Source: Ancylostoma caninum
Taxonomy: Eukaryota > Nematoda > Chromadorea > Rhabditida > Ancylostomatidae
DNA length: 64,000 bases
Reading direction: 5' to 3'
NCBI GenBank assembly: GCA_037903475.1
Contig: JBAJFG010000149.1
Location: 310,001 to 374,000 of the forward strand
Part shown: piece by piece, positions 1 through 13,574 of the stretch
How positions within the stretch are numbered: the stretch's first letter is position 1
Layout of the letters: every line of letters begins with the position of its first letter
Position numbers and translations under genes: made by a program
The notes under the pieces: model-generated
The model's database searches: none
What the model saw: only the letters and a program-made list of their open reading frames with translations
What the model was told of the DNA's origin: nothing

Positions 1-29
1 TGAACGTTGAACACGGAATCTACATTTAA

Positions 30-100
30 AAGGCGTTATTTTCATCGAGAAAGGAACTTGAGAAAAAAGCTACACTAATTATGCACAAACGTTACATTTT
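30..100. mobile_element. Degenerate mariner end
   Basis: This stretch resembles the right end of the mariner copy at 11856-12758: both read TCTCATCGAGAAA-like sequence, then AAGC..CA.TAATTATGCAC.AAC. The opposite end is absent, so it is a truncated remnant. Seen by direct comparison within the window. No coding sequence remains. Confidence 0.5.
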
Positions 101-3100
101 TAAAATTGGCGATACGTAAAACGTAATCGTGATTCTCCTCCCTTATCTCGGAGCAATCCCCAGATGCTGATGTATCCAAAAAACAGCTTCTATAGCAGGG
201 ACTCAGGCAGAGTCTCGTTCACATCAATAGAAAGGCGACCTACCATAGAAGTTTATCCAGTTCTAGTTCTATGAACTCCATCCAGTAATTTCCTGCAGAT
301 GTTTGATCAGAAATGAAGACGTCTGATCCTAAAAATATCCGTGTCGGTAGCTCATTACTCCAACGAAAGCCGTGGAGCTGTTGCTACTGACGTGAGAATA
401 TGGTATTCATCGTTCTCACGATGACGGATGAATGACGCACGGTGAAGGGTACTGATCTCTGCCCTGGCATTGACGGCGTTGGTCTTAGGATCAAGATTAG
501 CGTCTTCTGAAAATCTTCTCGTCATCAGGAGTTTCATCCGATCATTGAACTGCCTGCTCATTCCAGAAGCATTTCACTTCATTCTGAGGAGTGAACCTTT
601 TCTCTTTTTTTTGCAAAAAATGGACCTATAACATCGAAAAGCACTTATCCTTAGTGGTTTCACTTTGCATTGGAATAGTGTGGCTTTAAATTGAGGTAGC
701 GGTTCCAATTTGAATTAAAATTTGCCCATTCAAAATGGTAAATCGCAGAGCTTGACCGCACTGTGCTTTTTGGGTGCAGAGCTACATTCCTCAGAAAACT
801 AGAGAAAATTCTAATTTTTCTGGATGTGCTGTATTTCTGCTATATAAAACGCTTAGGAGGTAGATCATAGCTTTCTCATCACAAAGAGAAGACCGCTGAG
901 TGACTTGATCCCCGAATCATCTTCCGGAATAGCATTTCAAGAGGTTGGTACGTCTTCAAATCTCATCCACCGTCATCAGATTTGTTCTCAAAGAGGCTCC
1001 CAATTTCAATCAGAAGTCCGCCAATAAGTCAATCCAGATTTTTTTCTGTAGCTTTCCTTTTTTTCCTGCTTGAGCAGTCATCTCACTTGTTACAATCCTG
1101 ATCCTCGTTATGCACATCTCGTTTTGAGTCTGAGTAGTCTGCAGTGGCTCTTATTGATGTGCGCCAGAGGCTTTCATTCCAACTTTCATTCCATAATGAA
1201 TGAAAAAAACACGACGAGAAAACGGAAAATCTCATGGATTCATTATGTTCTCCGTGAACATTCTGTGAAAAGTCGAACTTTTTACTCAATAACAGTGTTA
1301 TAATGAGAATTTTCATTCATCCCATTCCCTATCCTGTACCTGCGTAAATACCTGTCTCGTCACTTATCATCACTGATTCGCTTGATCCCAGGATTACCAA
1401 CTCAAATCGAGAAAAATTTGTGTCAATTCCTTTCTAGGTCATGGAATATGTACAAGACGACACCCAAATAAAAAATTCCGTAATCAGGAGCTGAAGTGAA
1501 TTGGATAGAAGTCGTGGTGTCTATGCAGTAAACATACATCATGCATGGATGTCCTTAAGTTTATTCGTAGCATCGTCGCCAACATGCTGATTTCCGTTGT
1601 ATGTTTGTGAGCGAATCACTCGGACACGAGCACTGGTGGACTTCTCGACCCTGACATCACTTGGCCACATCTGACATTGTCAACACTCCCAAAAAATTGA
1701 AACTTTTCTTGATTTGATCCAGTTTTTGGGTGAGAACACAAGCGTGTTTGTACGGAAATGAACTACAAACATTAGCGATTACGGCATCCTGAGCTAATCT
1801 ATGTGGAATATTGCTCTTTGATATATGCAGTGTCGGATCCGAAGAATAGGTTCTCACAAGACAATGAGCTTCTCTCTAGGTAGGCATTTGTTCTCTCCAT
1901 TTTTCTTTCCTTTTTTTTTCTTTGCATGGATCTCAAACCATGAGTTCGTATATATGTGCATATAAGTGAATGAAATAGAAAAAATCTGATTCTTTAAACT
2001 TTGGAGCAAGAAATTATCGAGATGTTGTATAATTATTACAACTATTTCAGCACATCTTCTTTGTTCCATAATTACGGAAACTTATGAATTTTGCCTTTAT
2101 TCCTAATAAATAAGGAAACGAAACTTCATGCCACCACTATTTCCCAAGAGGCAATTTCCGGGCAACATCCTGGCCGCTAACAGTTCATTTTGCTCATGAA
2201 ATAGACTCCCAACTGAAATTTAGCCATGCTTTGTAAGCTTTAGAGCTCACTGCACCATTGCACAGTGCACTTCTACATCTTGAACAAAAAGGGTCGATTT
2301 TCTGTAGAAAATGTTTGCATAAGTTTACCAGTAACGTATTTCCTCACAAAAGCACCTGCCGTCATCAGAAAAAGCCTTTGGGGATGCGTTCAGGCTTTTC
2401 TCCTGAACTTTCTAAAGATACTTTGAACCATATCAGTGTCGTTAGAATAGTGAAAAATTTTTGGGAACCATTTCATTCGAAAATCCCATAATTTTGAAAT
2501 AGCATCAAGACTACTGGGTAAGTCTCTATGCTTTTTCTCCTTCCAAATAGAGCTTTCTGCTTCTTCTAACCTTTAGAACTAACTATACATGAATCCCTTT
2601 CCCAGGCCTAGTTCTCTTCCTAATTGTTCCGGAAGTCATACGTCGGAATTCTCTAGAATTTTCGTTCCACTAGTAAAATGCGTAGGGTTCAGTACTCAGT
2701 GATGAAGGATGTATTATCCTGAATTAATTTGAGCCTATTCAACGTTCTTTTTCAAAATGCTTTTCCCTTTTTCCCCTTCCTTTCTCAAAAGCGTAATCTC
2801 AAAAGCGTAAGCGTCATCGTGCCTGTGTTAATTTTCGAATTTCTACATATTTTCTTGTCTGTCGTTCCACTTGTCTCGTTGGAGCACACACGATTCTTGG
2901 ATTTTGATACTTTCGCATATAAAATTGAAAGTAGAAAACGAAAACTGAACCGGAATCAAAACAAACTTCTGAGTCTCCTGAAATGGCCATAAACCTCAAC
3001 TTTCCCTTCAAAATTTCGTTTTTGCGCTGTCTACTGAAATACTGTGATTTCTTTCCATCCTAACTTCTTATCTTTCTTTTTTCCAGCTTAGCTGATTTCA

Positions 3101-4335
3101 ATACCACCATGTCTGCACATGATTATTTTGGTCAAATCTTGAAATTTTTGCCTTATTCCAAGATTTTAGGAAATCATGGGCAAAATAGGATTGGAAAGCA
3201 GAATAATGCCCTTCTTACGCACTAAATTTTATGACCGACAGCGCCATTCTTGGAAAATAGAGACAGATTACTGAGTGCATTCCAGTTCATTGGCGGAACC
3301 TCCCCGTTGAAGTCAGAGAGGAAAACCACCGGAAGAAATCGTGCGATTATGCGGGAGCTTAGCGGAACCCTAAGTGGTTCCGCTTCCAGTTGACATAACT
3401 TCTGCGCCAGGCCTCATGTGCATCCAGCGATGAACGTAGCTGAACGGAATTTCCTCATATTACAGATTCCGCAAATTTGCCGCTATGGAATTTCCTATTG
3501 TTGTCGATATTTTATTTACTTTTCACGCGGTCGACTTCGCTGGCCAGCAGATTCCACTGAAGGCCTCCAACTATTCCAAGAATCACTGTGGTCCGCCCTG
3601 GTTGAGCAGAGTAGACGATGTTGTTGGTTTGTCGTTGGCTGACGATCCCTTGGGGTGGAGATGTCCTTGCTGAATCGCTAAATTATGAATGCTGGTGCTC
3701 ATCTGAGGCGATTCACTCAATAACTCGTTTTTCAGAGGGAGCACTCCAGATCGGCTTTTGGGAGGGAAGTCTTTCCAGAAGTACAGTTTGGAGGCCCCCG
3801 TCACTTTCCTGTACCCCTCTGCTCCTACAGCACGCTCTTCAGTGATCTAGTGGAACCTCATCCATTTATACTAATTCTTTTTCTTCTAGCAAACTTCCCT
3901 ATTGGCGGGTTTTTTTCAAGAATACGATTTCTTGGCTCCTTTCATGCAGCGTAAATTGAGTAGAAGCCATTTTCCGACCTTGCACACATGTGTAAGTCTA
4001 ACGGTTGGTCCGGTGCCTATTTAGATAGGCTACGGAAACGGAACCTCCCAAGCAAAGGTGTGGTCGATTGCAATAGCTGTCGATACATGATTTTTTCCCG
4101 CAACAGGTATCCGTCATGGAAGACTCCCAAACAAGCAAAAAAATCCTCCCGAACCACGTATTCCACGCAGCCTCACCTCTTACGATGCACCAATTTACGT
4201 CCCGCGAAAATCTTGGCGAAGATATCCATGAAAATCATGCCCTCTGATGTAAGCTTTGCCAGGTCGAAGTGACTGCTAGCATATGATTTTGCCAAACGAT
4301 CACCAATTGATAAAGAAAACTTTGCTGGATTAAAT
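101..4335. other. No confident gene
   Basis: AT-rich sequence without a recognisable protein. A 60-70-codon open stretch on the minus strand (about 391-567) ends at a possible GTCAGT donor and could be an exon, but I recognise no family. Open frames around 3418-3845 overlap on both strands with no clear splice structure. The phrase ACGATGCRCCAATTTACRTCCC occurs at about 4183 and again at about 4580, either side of the short element at 4336-4558. Confidence 0.4.
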
Positions 4336-4558
4336 GGCAATTTATATTGGATGCGTGCGTTTGACGCGCGTGCTTCTATACGATAAAGGCTAACGCGAGA
4401 CGCATTGCTTACGCAGCTTAGACGCACGCGTTCACGGGCTTGCGGCAACCGAACGTTCCTTTCATATAGGATACACTGCCGCGTTGACCGGTCTTCATGG
4501 AAAGTCCTTCGCAAATGGATGTGTGCGTCTGACGCATGCACTCTACTATAAATTGGCC
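4336..4558. mobile_element. Short inverted-repeat element (MITE-like)
   Basis: The ends are inverted copies built on GGC(C)AATTTATA, followed by GCGTTTGACGC on the left and its counterpart GCGTCTGACGC on the right. The interior has a CAGCTTAGACGCACG core. A diverged relative sits at 51272-51484 with the same order of motifs. There is no coding capacity. The superfamily is unclear because I cannot define a target-site duplication. Confidence 0.6.
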
Positions 4559-7500
4559 TTATCGCTCACAACATGAGCTTCTACGATGCGCCAATTTACA
4601 TCCCCTATAAATTGTTTCGCCTCATTGAGCTTGATACATTGGAGCTTTGAATATTGATGCATGTACATGCAGTACAATGCAAGGGAAGATCCTGATTGGC
4701 GGCTTGTTTCCCGAAGAATGTAATTTGCGCTTTGTCAGGTCAGTGATGAGGAGTAGGTGAGAAGATGGATGGCTTTATCTCCTCGTTTAGTTGCTATTAC
4801 GAGACAATTTCTCACCTGCTTAAGACTTTTCCTACACCAGGTGTTCCAAGCTTTACACTTCCTCTCAGAAATGGTCGTTACCTTGGGTGTTACCCTAAAT
4901 TATTACCTAAAGGTTAGCACATTAACAATAGCGCGCCCTTCGTGACTTTTCTGCAGCCTGCATAAAAAATTCTGACGCTTCTAAAATAATTCCGCAAAAA
5001 AATCAACCCACAAGTAGAAAAAAACTTTACACTTTAGCTTTATGCATGGCCAAGGTGAGGGCCCTGACAACTGGAAAAATCTGCACTCTTGTTCGGAATT
5101 TGCTCCTTTCTTGCGTCGTCCGACTTTTTGATGTGTGACCACGTGATTTCCGAAGATGAAGCGAGGGACTTTTGTCGAGGTCCTATACATAGAGCAATGG
5201 TCAATATATCATTAAATGAGATTCTAGTCCGAACCAAGAGAGAAATAAATGTTAAAGATGTGTTGCACTTGTGGCTGAATTTCTCCCTCACTCCGATAAT
5301 AGCCACCTCCATACCGGTGTGAAGTCGTGCGAGTTGTCCTCTCCCATGTCAAAACCATCTGCAGCATACCGTGGAGCATACCATGAGTGCAATTCCTTCT
5401 AAAATATGTGATAAATTCTACCAAGAAGGAACCGACATGGACAACGAGCAGTGTTCTTTACTTGTTTTGGTGATGTTCGTATTTTCGATGTGAGCTGGCT
5501 TGTTTTTTTTCTCGTGTACGCGAAGTGCGCGCGAAGTTTTTCGCTTATTCATGAACGCTTTCCGTTTTACAGTCATTTTTGGACTTCGTTTTCCACAATA
5601 CGTCCAACGCGATCGGAAATTTCTATCCCGCATACCTTTTTCATTCCAAGACGTTTCCGAAATATCATTCCGTAAGTAATTCATGCATGCTGGAAGATAT
5701 GCCTCCCTTCCGAAAATCAGTGTGGTGGAACACTCTGCATGGACAACTCGAAGGGAACCTGTCCTAGTTCTCACAGAAGTACCAAGACAACGAAAGCTAT
5801 ATAATTCCTTCATGACATGAGAAAAAAAGCCTCCCTGCACTAGTTACGATGCACAGACAATACGCTGCTCGAGCTTCACGCCTGCTATCCGAAATAGGAG
5901 GCCCAGGATAATAGGGCTTTTTTGGATTTGTTTCAACGTGGCCTCTTTGTGGATATCCATATGTATAATAGATTATTTTTCGTGATTTGCCTCATTCACA
6001 GAATCGTTTCAGCAATGCGTCGATATTTTTCCGTACTCTGTAATCACCAGAATCGAACTTCCAGCACTGAAGTCCTAAATTACTTGGCACTTCAACAAGT
6101 ATGGTAGTTATGGTATGGTTTTTACTGGAAATCTGATTATGATTCGTTATAATGTAGTCGTGGATGTGGTTGTGATCTGTTCCTGGAAATTTTCACAGAA
6201 TCTAGTGTCTCAATATTAGTGCATATCCAAAAGTGAGAGCGTACAAAGTCCGGATTACGAACATCCAGGTCCATGATGGTCACGCTTTATAGCTTGTATG
6301 TATTAATATGGCTATCTGAAGCTATGTGAAAATTCAAAATAAATTTATTCGAATATACTTTTTCGAATATAATCTGTAGCCACGCTTCGCTCATGACATG
6401 GGATGCGAAGTTGCCGCACTCTTCACACGAAGCCCTCTCCGAAATTGAGAACACTTAATCTAGTTATAAATATTTGGAGCGTGAGCATTTTTTATCGTCT
6501 TAAAATCACATAGACGCTTTCTGTAATAATCACAGGGTAGTTACTGGCGCTATATCAGTAATTCGCATCAGAATATCATCGCCTCTGGATTATTTTTCAT
6601 CACCTCGCTGCTGATCCTTGCGATATCGTGTTTATTTTTAGCTCTTGTAATAAGCCGTGTTGATATCGTCATAGCAGTCTCCGCCTGCGGTTCAACTGCT
6701 CTAAATTCTGATTCTGCGACAATGATGGATTGTATAGTCCGTTTCAAAAGCGACAATAGTTGAGTATTTGTGCCCATGATCTGAACTTCTCGGCGAATAC
6801 GGCATTATTTCTCGCGCTTTTTCGTTCTCTAATATTTTCACAACTATGTTCCCCGGTGGAATACACTATAGCAAGCAAGAGCATAGATAAAGGCGAGCAA
6901 AGTCAGCCAGTTGATTCGTCAGCATGCTACGCGTCTCGTTGCGACGCGGCAAAATAGTGGCACATTTGCGCTGCAGCTGTACTTTGTCCGTGTGAGTCCT
7001 CTTCAACGACTACTCTTCGTGCAGTTATAGGGTGACAAGAAAGTATTTTGCCAACTACAAGAAGTTGTAAAACTGGGATGAGATAGCAATTAATAGTCAG
7101 TAATAATTGTTGATAATCTGAAAATTAAACTGCCTTCTAAGTACTTAAGAAACCCTACTGGGATAACCCACTCATGGATTCGTTTGGTTTTTTAGGAACA
7201 TATTCCTGAATTTCTAGAGAGGTTTCAAGCTTGCGATAAAGAGAAAACACATTACCTGATTTTTCGTTAGTTGTCATGATTTTAATCTGCCTAGGCTTAA
7301 CTTAATACTTTTTCTTTCTCGAGTCATCCTCAGTGTTCATGAATTTTTGGAAACCCTAAGTGCAGAAAATGCTTAACCGTTCTGCAACCTCCATAGGACG
7401 ATAGACGTATCGCTTTATTGAGGGTTCCTACTTGCGTCACCAAGTGAGGGTATTCCTTCACTTGTGTTCAACGATATGAGTAATAAGAATTGACTAGGAT

Positions 7501-9320
7501 GGTTACGTAAGCAACGTTCATTTACATCCATATGTGTTATTACTCAAAATAACAGCAATATTGGGAAGTCAATGATAAGGTCAAAAGCTGGAATCCGTGA
7601 ACATACAGATCTTTATACGCAGTATAAAGACAGTTACATATTTATGTTTTCTTGTTTCTTAGGTGTTCCCCATGCAATTTCTTATTTCTATCCAGTTCAT
7701 CCAATCCATAAGCCTCGCTTTTTTTTTTTGGACTAATGCTTCATCGGAGGTGGCTACACGTAAACTGCCATCCTTTATTTTCTCAGCCCACATTAGTGCG
7801 AATGCCTCTCATACATATGTTGTAGTCGAAACTTTGTACTCTTCTAGGAAACTTTTTATAATCTTTTCTATACTTGTGAAGACTTCTACGTATGATGTGG
7901 GCGTGCATCGCTCGTGGGCATTAGTGAATCTGTTCTGGGATATTTTTGTATGTACACAATTGAACAAGAACCCTCGTTGCCATCATGTTCGGGCTTAGAT
8001 GAATAGTAGATCACTTTGCGCTTGACTTTATCCCGAAAATATTGCAATAATCAGTTAACGCTGAGGTGGAAAATATCACAAAACATTCCCAATATCCGCA
8101 AAGTCTAGAAATACCTCGGAAAACATACTTTACTTACTGGAATCTCTGGCAGGACACTGGGCATCTTCGATGTTGTGAGTGATTGACATCTGTCGATAAA
8201 CAAAGATAATAAGAGTACCCTATTGTTTTATTATTTCGTCAGGTATGAATTGTCGGATTTTATAAGTGATCAATTTGACAGCCGGTATCTTCGGTGTTTC
8301 ACTGGATCACATCTCATTTTTTTATTCATGAAGCTACATCCTACCTCTTTCCATATTGTTTCCTTGTTTTTTGATGGGCTTTTAAATTTCTGTTTCAGAA
8401 CAGCTTTTCAGGATAATTATGACCTGGAAGCTGTAGCGTGATTGGATAGGTGCCTGCACAAAGAGCAAGGTTTGACGTTCATAATCCAGTAATGCCTAGG
8501 TATTCGAGTTGAAAAAAAAATGCCTAGAAGCACGAAATCTTCACAGTTTGGCCATCGAAAATAAATGCCAATTTTTGACGTTTTTACAAAACCACGCTGC
8601 TTACAGCAGAGGAGCAGAGATAGGAATCCACCTCTACTAAGTGTATTCGACAAACCTTGCTCGACTTGACCACAACTCGTTCCAGAAATCCCACTTCTTA
8701 CTAGAAAAAATGTTCAGTTTCATAAATGATGCTGAAAATACCCTTTACTACATTATCGCCACTTACGTCCCACGCTTTTAACCTGTCGGGGCAACCAAAC
8801 TATCGTAAAGGCACCACCCACGGAAATCACCTCAATCATATTCACAGTTCTGAAAATCTGTGGACTTCGGCGGTACTTCAGCCGTAGAAGCTGCACTGGA
8901 AGAGTCCCTTTACCTACTCATAGCAAGTCCTTCTAGCACCAGACGGACTTGTTTCTCAGCAAGATTGTGCTGGTAGTATACGGTCATACTTGGATTGCCT
9001 GCCGCCCATCATATTTAAGAAACAGTGCTCAAAACTTTGTTATTCAAAATCAGACATTTTCTACTTGACGACCTCACACATTTTTTCCTGATGTTATGTT
9101 GGCCTGACTAGCAAAAATCCCAAAATTGCATACCTTAGCTAATTCCTCCCGTAACTTCGCTGGCACCTTAAAGCATGGAGTAACTTGCTGTGGTACTCTT
9201 CGGGTGGTCAAGAACACCTTGCCCACCTATTTCACTATCAGCCAAACGTTTTACTATCTTTTACTTCTTGGTACCCTATTCTCTCGTTTGATAACTTTAA
9301 TAATTATATGTAAATAAACA
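4559..9320. other. No confident gene
   Basis: Several open frames of 60-140 codons occur (for example 5418-5840 minus, 7663-7998 plus), but opposite strands are open over the same bases and no protein family is recognisable. I see no long repeat or RNA gene here. Confidence 0.35.
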
Positions 9321-9601
9321 CTATTTGGTTCTAATATTTGAAGACTTTTTGGCAACTCGCTCATAGCTATCGTCATCATTATACGTCATCTGGCTTGCCT
9401 TGTCTTGGAACTGCTGCCTCTCCAGCTCTGCACATTTTGTAGAATTATTCAGACTGTGGCTGACTTCTCCCATGCTAAAAATCTCTGCCATGAAAGTTAT
9501 TGTGCATGCTGTGTTCAAGACGGGACATCCACTGTGATACATGACATCTGCCACATTCTTGCTCGTGACTCGCTTAATAACCTTCATATCATAAATTTTC
9601 C
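9321..9601 (-). CDS. Possible terminal exon of an unknown gene
   Basis: The minus strand has a plausible 3' splice site (CATCTGTAG) at about 9602, followed by a long open frame to a stop at 9321. The peptide is hydrophilic, with three spaced cysteines in the first half and a Lys/Arg-rich tail ending in SSNIRTK. Residue composition looks protein-like rather than random, but I recognise no domain and found no upstream exon with confidence. It could be a chance frame. Confidence 0.3.
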
Positions 9602-10352
9602 CTACAGATGGCTTACTATAACTCTACTCAGGGTGAGGTGCTCAAAAATGCTTTTTTGGCACTTTTGCAATGATTCGAATATGTTATCTAGGCGTCTTCG
9701 TCTATTGACGAGTTCATTTACAAGAACTACTACGTGATGTCACTATACGGCATATCTAGGATGAGGAATCTCGTACCCTAACGAACTTTCAGTGCAAACC
9801 ATTACCCTAATACTTTGGAGCACCCATTCTTCCTGAATAGGAGAGCTGCAATTTCCGCAGTTTGTGGTTGTGTAGGGAATTCAAGAGCGATTCCACTTGA
9901 ATCCATCAAGAAAGCACTTTTGATTTGTATTGTCATGTGGACATTTCGCATAACAACAGCATAAAAGTCCTGTCTGACGAGCAAACAATAGAAGATTGAA
10001 AATCTTGACTGGAATTTCTCATTAAAGTTCTGCTTTCGCCGAGGTAGCATCACCTGAGAGGAGTACAGATCAACTTATTTCTTCTGCTTCGTTGAAATCT
10101 CCAGTGCAGCGGAAAATCTTCTTCATCCAACACGCCTATTTAGTTCCTGTTGTTCGTTCCTGTTGAGCAGGGCTTGCAAAATAGGCAAGCATTAATTATT
10201 GCAAGAATGGTGAATGAAGACATGTCTCATGTTGTTTGATATCCACACAATCCGTGATTTTCTTCCGCGAACCATGCATATTTCAAGATCGCTTACTCTC
10301 TTGAGAGCCGCCTACAGCCTTCACCTACTTTCAGTGATTTTTTCCAGACACA

Positions 10353-10649
10353 ATGCAGTCCTGGCTCCGACTCCTCCTTGTATGCTGCTTCGCTGTTCTG
10401 ATCATCGCCAGCGACCCGGCCGTGCCGGAGAAGAGGCCGGCGTTGTTGTCCAGATACGGGAGAGCCCTTCTGTCACGATACGGAAAACGATCTCCTCTAC
10501 CAAGGGTCGCCAATCCAGAAAACGGTTAGTTCACTCACACGTAGACACCACAACTATTGTACAAACTACTGTACGAATATTTGTGTCCTACGAGACCTTG
10601 ATCTTGCTCAGATTCTTTGCCTCCTAATCCCGGCGAATTTTGCTTCTAA
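10353..10649 (+). CDS. lury-1: LURY-1-like RYamide (luqin-type) neuropeptide precursor
   Basis: This is a secreted neuropeptide precursor. Exon 1 (10353-10524) encodes a signal peptide ([20 protein letters not shown]), then [26 protein letters not shown]. Glycine followed by basic residues predicts two C-terminally amidated peptides, PALLSRY-amide and ALLSRY-amide. The first is identical to a known C. elegans LURY-1 peptide, a member of the luqin/RYamide family that acts on feeding and egg laying through a GPCR. A TTTTTTCCAG acceptor lies just before the ATG, consistent with a spliced leader or an upstream intron. Exon 2 (10612-10649) is inferred: it keeps frame after an 87-bp GT-AG intron and ends in PGEFCF and TAA, giving 69 residues. 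The peptide identity is strong; the 3' end is less certain. Confidence 0.85.
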
Positions 10650-11855
10650 GTGAATAATTCTCTTAAAAATCATGCAAAGCTAGCTTATGACGAAGGCAAA
10701 CTCTGGTGTATGAACGCAAGCGCAGCAACGTTTTATTCATCTACTTGGGCGCACCAATCGACCACTTCGAGCATTCAAACTTGGCTAATTAAACCCATGG
10801 AACTTTTTGACAAGAAAGAGATGAAATAATAATAAATGCAAATAAAGGAACAGAAACTACAAATCTGACAGAAACGTGCGCGCCTTTTATACGCGCTGTG
10901 GAATTTGTTTCAACTGATGCTATCACTAATTTCTCAGCGACCTCAAAAAACATGAAAGGCAACATGAGGCATGAAACATAAAACTTCTACATTCCGAACA
11001 TAATAATCTGATCACTTGATCGCGTTATCGCGATATCTGGAAAACCTTTCCTTCTCTCAGAGCTATCATAAAGATTCCTAGATGGAATTATTCGCATTGT
11101 CTATAAACGTACGAAAATAAACAAAGAAACTGTAGCCTTTTGAATGTTATGCTCCGAAAACCTAGGAATTGTGTTTCGCATGAGATTGAAAGATGCAAAT
11201 CCCACGACTAAGACATATGTGCTCGTGCAAAACACGGTTTGAGAGAAACAACAGTTATATGCCAGCAATGGTCAAATCCATGCAAAACCCATGAATATCC
11301 ATGCAGAATCTATACGCCGTCTCCAAATCGATGCAAGTTCAGTGCAGAACCCATGAAAAACTCACGAGTTTTCACAATCCCATGCATCTATGCAAAGCAC
11401 GATTTCTAGGTTTCCTGATCATTAACGTGTAGGCCAACTTCATCAGTGGGCCTTGAAAACCTCAAGGACTACACAAGCCGCCATATGCATGCTACCACAC
11501 GAGACTTTCTACTAAATCTCGTATATAAACCATCTATCAGGACGGATTTTATACCAAAAATCGTGATGTACTAAAGCCTCATGGTATTATGTTTTTTTGT
11601 TATTCTACTAATGGCTAAGGAAGGAAGAAACATTCGGAGTATTAGGCTCACTACATTATCAAAAACGCCTTGTAAACTTCCCCTCTTTTTTGCTTCCGAT
11701 GCTAGAACTTTCTTTATTTGAGGGTGGATATTCGTGATCTCTGCTATATTCTCCTGACTGGGTATTTTATGTTTTTTTTCTTCAAATGAAACAAAAAACC
11801 TGAACTTTAGAGCGAAAGCTGGCTCTTTTGACAAAATTTCCTTCAAAATGTATTA
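10650..11855. other. No gene; degenerate CCATGCA repeats
   Basis: No coding signal. From about 11263 to 11400 short phrases of the type CCATGCAAAACCCATGAA recur four or five times with changes, suggesting a decayed tandem repeat. Confidence 0.4.
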
Positions 11856-12758
11856 TTAGGTTGGTGCATAATTAATGCGGCGTTTTTCGCGACTCCTTTT
11901 CTCGTTGGAAATCAACAGTTTTAGAATGGTTTTCTTTTCATGTAAACAATCCTCTGCTTTCACTTATCGAAACTCATGTCCAGGTTCACCATCTCATGGT
12001 GTACCACTTCGGAAAAGCTTGCAGCAAAGTCGTTCAGTGATCTCAACGAAATTTTGACCAAATAGAAATCGGGGAACCCAAATCGAAAAATATTTAATTA
12101 GTTGAAATGGGAAGATACAATTCTACGGATGGAGAGGGAAGAGCTCCACGATCAAATTTTGACGACCAGAAACCTTTGACGACCGTAGAAGGGAAGAAGG
12201 TTCGATGATGAGATTCCTCAGAAATGGAGCCTGCTCGTTTTGCTGCAGAGAACCGGTGGATATTCGAATACTGTTACTGTCTGAGAGTGTGTAGACCCAT
12301 TTGGCTAATCGTCATGCTTTTCTCAGCCTTTTGAGAGGAAGAATCGTGGTCGAATGGTCCATATTGAAGAGTTCGGACAGCATTCTTCTTGTCAAGCTTT
12401 CGCGCTCTTCCAGACTGCCCAGAAATCCTGGTGCTAGGAATTTGATGGCCAACCTCTTCTTCCTCCATCTGTGAGGCTCCTGCTTACGAATATGAACAAT
12501 CTTTCAACTTAGCCTTGCTGATTGATTTGTCTTTGAAAGGCTCACTGAGATCGCGAAATGACTGTGCCGCATTCCAGCGTTCCCGATGTGATAGAGCATG
12601 CTATGGCGGATGTGGATGCGGGTTTCGATAGCACTTTTGATATGTCTAAAGAGAATTGCTTAGGATTGTTGTGATGAAAAAAACCACTTGAAAGGCTTCA
12701 ATTCTCATCGAGAAAAAGAAGTTGCGAAAGAAGCCGCATTAATTATGCACCAACCTAA
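11856..12758. mobile_element. Internally deleted mariner element (bandit-like ends)
   Basis: The ends are inverted repeats beginning TTAGGTTGGTGCATAATTAA, flanked by TA on both sides (target duplication of Tc1/mariner elements). The element is 903 bp, against roughly 1.3 kb for a complete mariner, and the interior is broken by stops in all frames. A minus-strand fragment near 12274-12468 is the longest open remnant. The terminal motif resembles mariners known from hookworms; subfamily assignment is from memory. Non-autonomous or dead copy. Confidence 0.8.
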
Positions 12759-13425
12759 TACTTATGACTGTTGCACCTCTAGGCTGTAGGCTTCTCTAGA
12801 CATTTCGTCTTGAAGACCTCTATACTGAGGATTCTCATTGGAACGAAAAAAAGGCTACTTTAATTCAAAGCACCTCTGATTGAAGATTCGTGACGGGATC
12901 CATAAACATTCCCCGGAGAGGTTTTAAGCTTCTCGCTCATTCAAAGTGAACGAGTTTTACGAGCAAAATGTGCTACATATATCTTACTCGCTTTACCATC
13001 ACTTTTATTGCAAACTAAGACGAACCACTTTGACAAGCGCACTCTTCTTTACTAGTAAATCCCTTGCATTTCAAAACAGTGGATGGATCATCATCTCCCC
13101 GGGGATATTCACGAATTCCGCGACAGAACCATGGCTAGGACTACCGCTGATATTTGGGTCAAGCTTTTTTATTTGATTCACTGAGAGTCGGGATATAGAC
13201 ATTGACTTTTTCCCTGTTAGTCATTAATCTGCTGCAATCACGTTCAGAGTATTTTATCGATATTTTCTCTAGATGAGAGAGCTCCACAGATTCGAGGAGT
13301 CGACTACTAGTCTTTATGGAACTCAAAAACGCTCCCATGTTTGATTTTCCTGTATATATGGTAGCCAATAATTACCCGTACACCTAGTTGAGAGTGAAGA
13401 AAACTGACTTTTCTGCCGAACTTAT

Positions 13426-13574
13426 TAGGTTGTTCGGAAATTTTTGAGATCAACATTGTTTGGAATTTCTAGATTTTAGTGACTTTTATTCCCACCAGTA
13501 ATGTCTACTCAGATCTATGATAACCCATTTGAAGAGTACATGTCAAGATCTCGCTCTAATTTCCGAACAGCCTA
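13426..13574. mobile_element. Short inverted-repeat element, about 150 bp
   Basis: Left end TAGGTTGTTCGGAAAT and right end ATTTCCGAACAGCCTA are inverted copies. The TA-rich flanks and AGG start suggest a mariner-derived MITE. No coding sequence. Confidence 0.65.

Noticed and set aside
5418..5840. 140-codon minus-strand gene
   Set aside because: Both strands are open over the same bases, no domain, no clear splice or start signal; could be chance.
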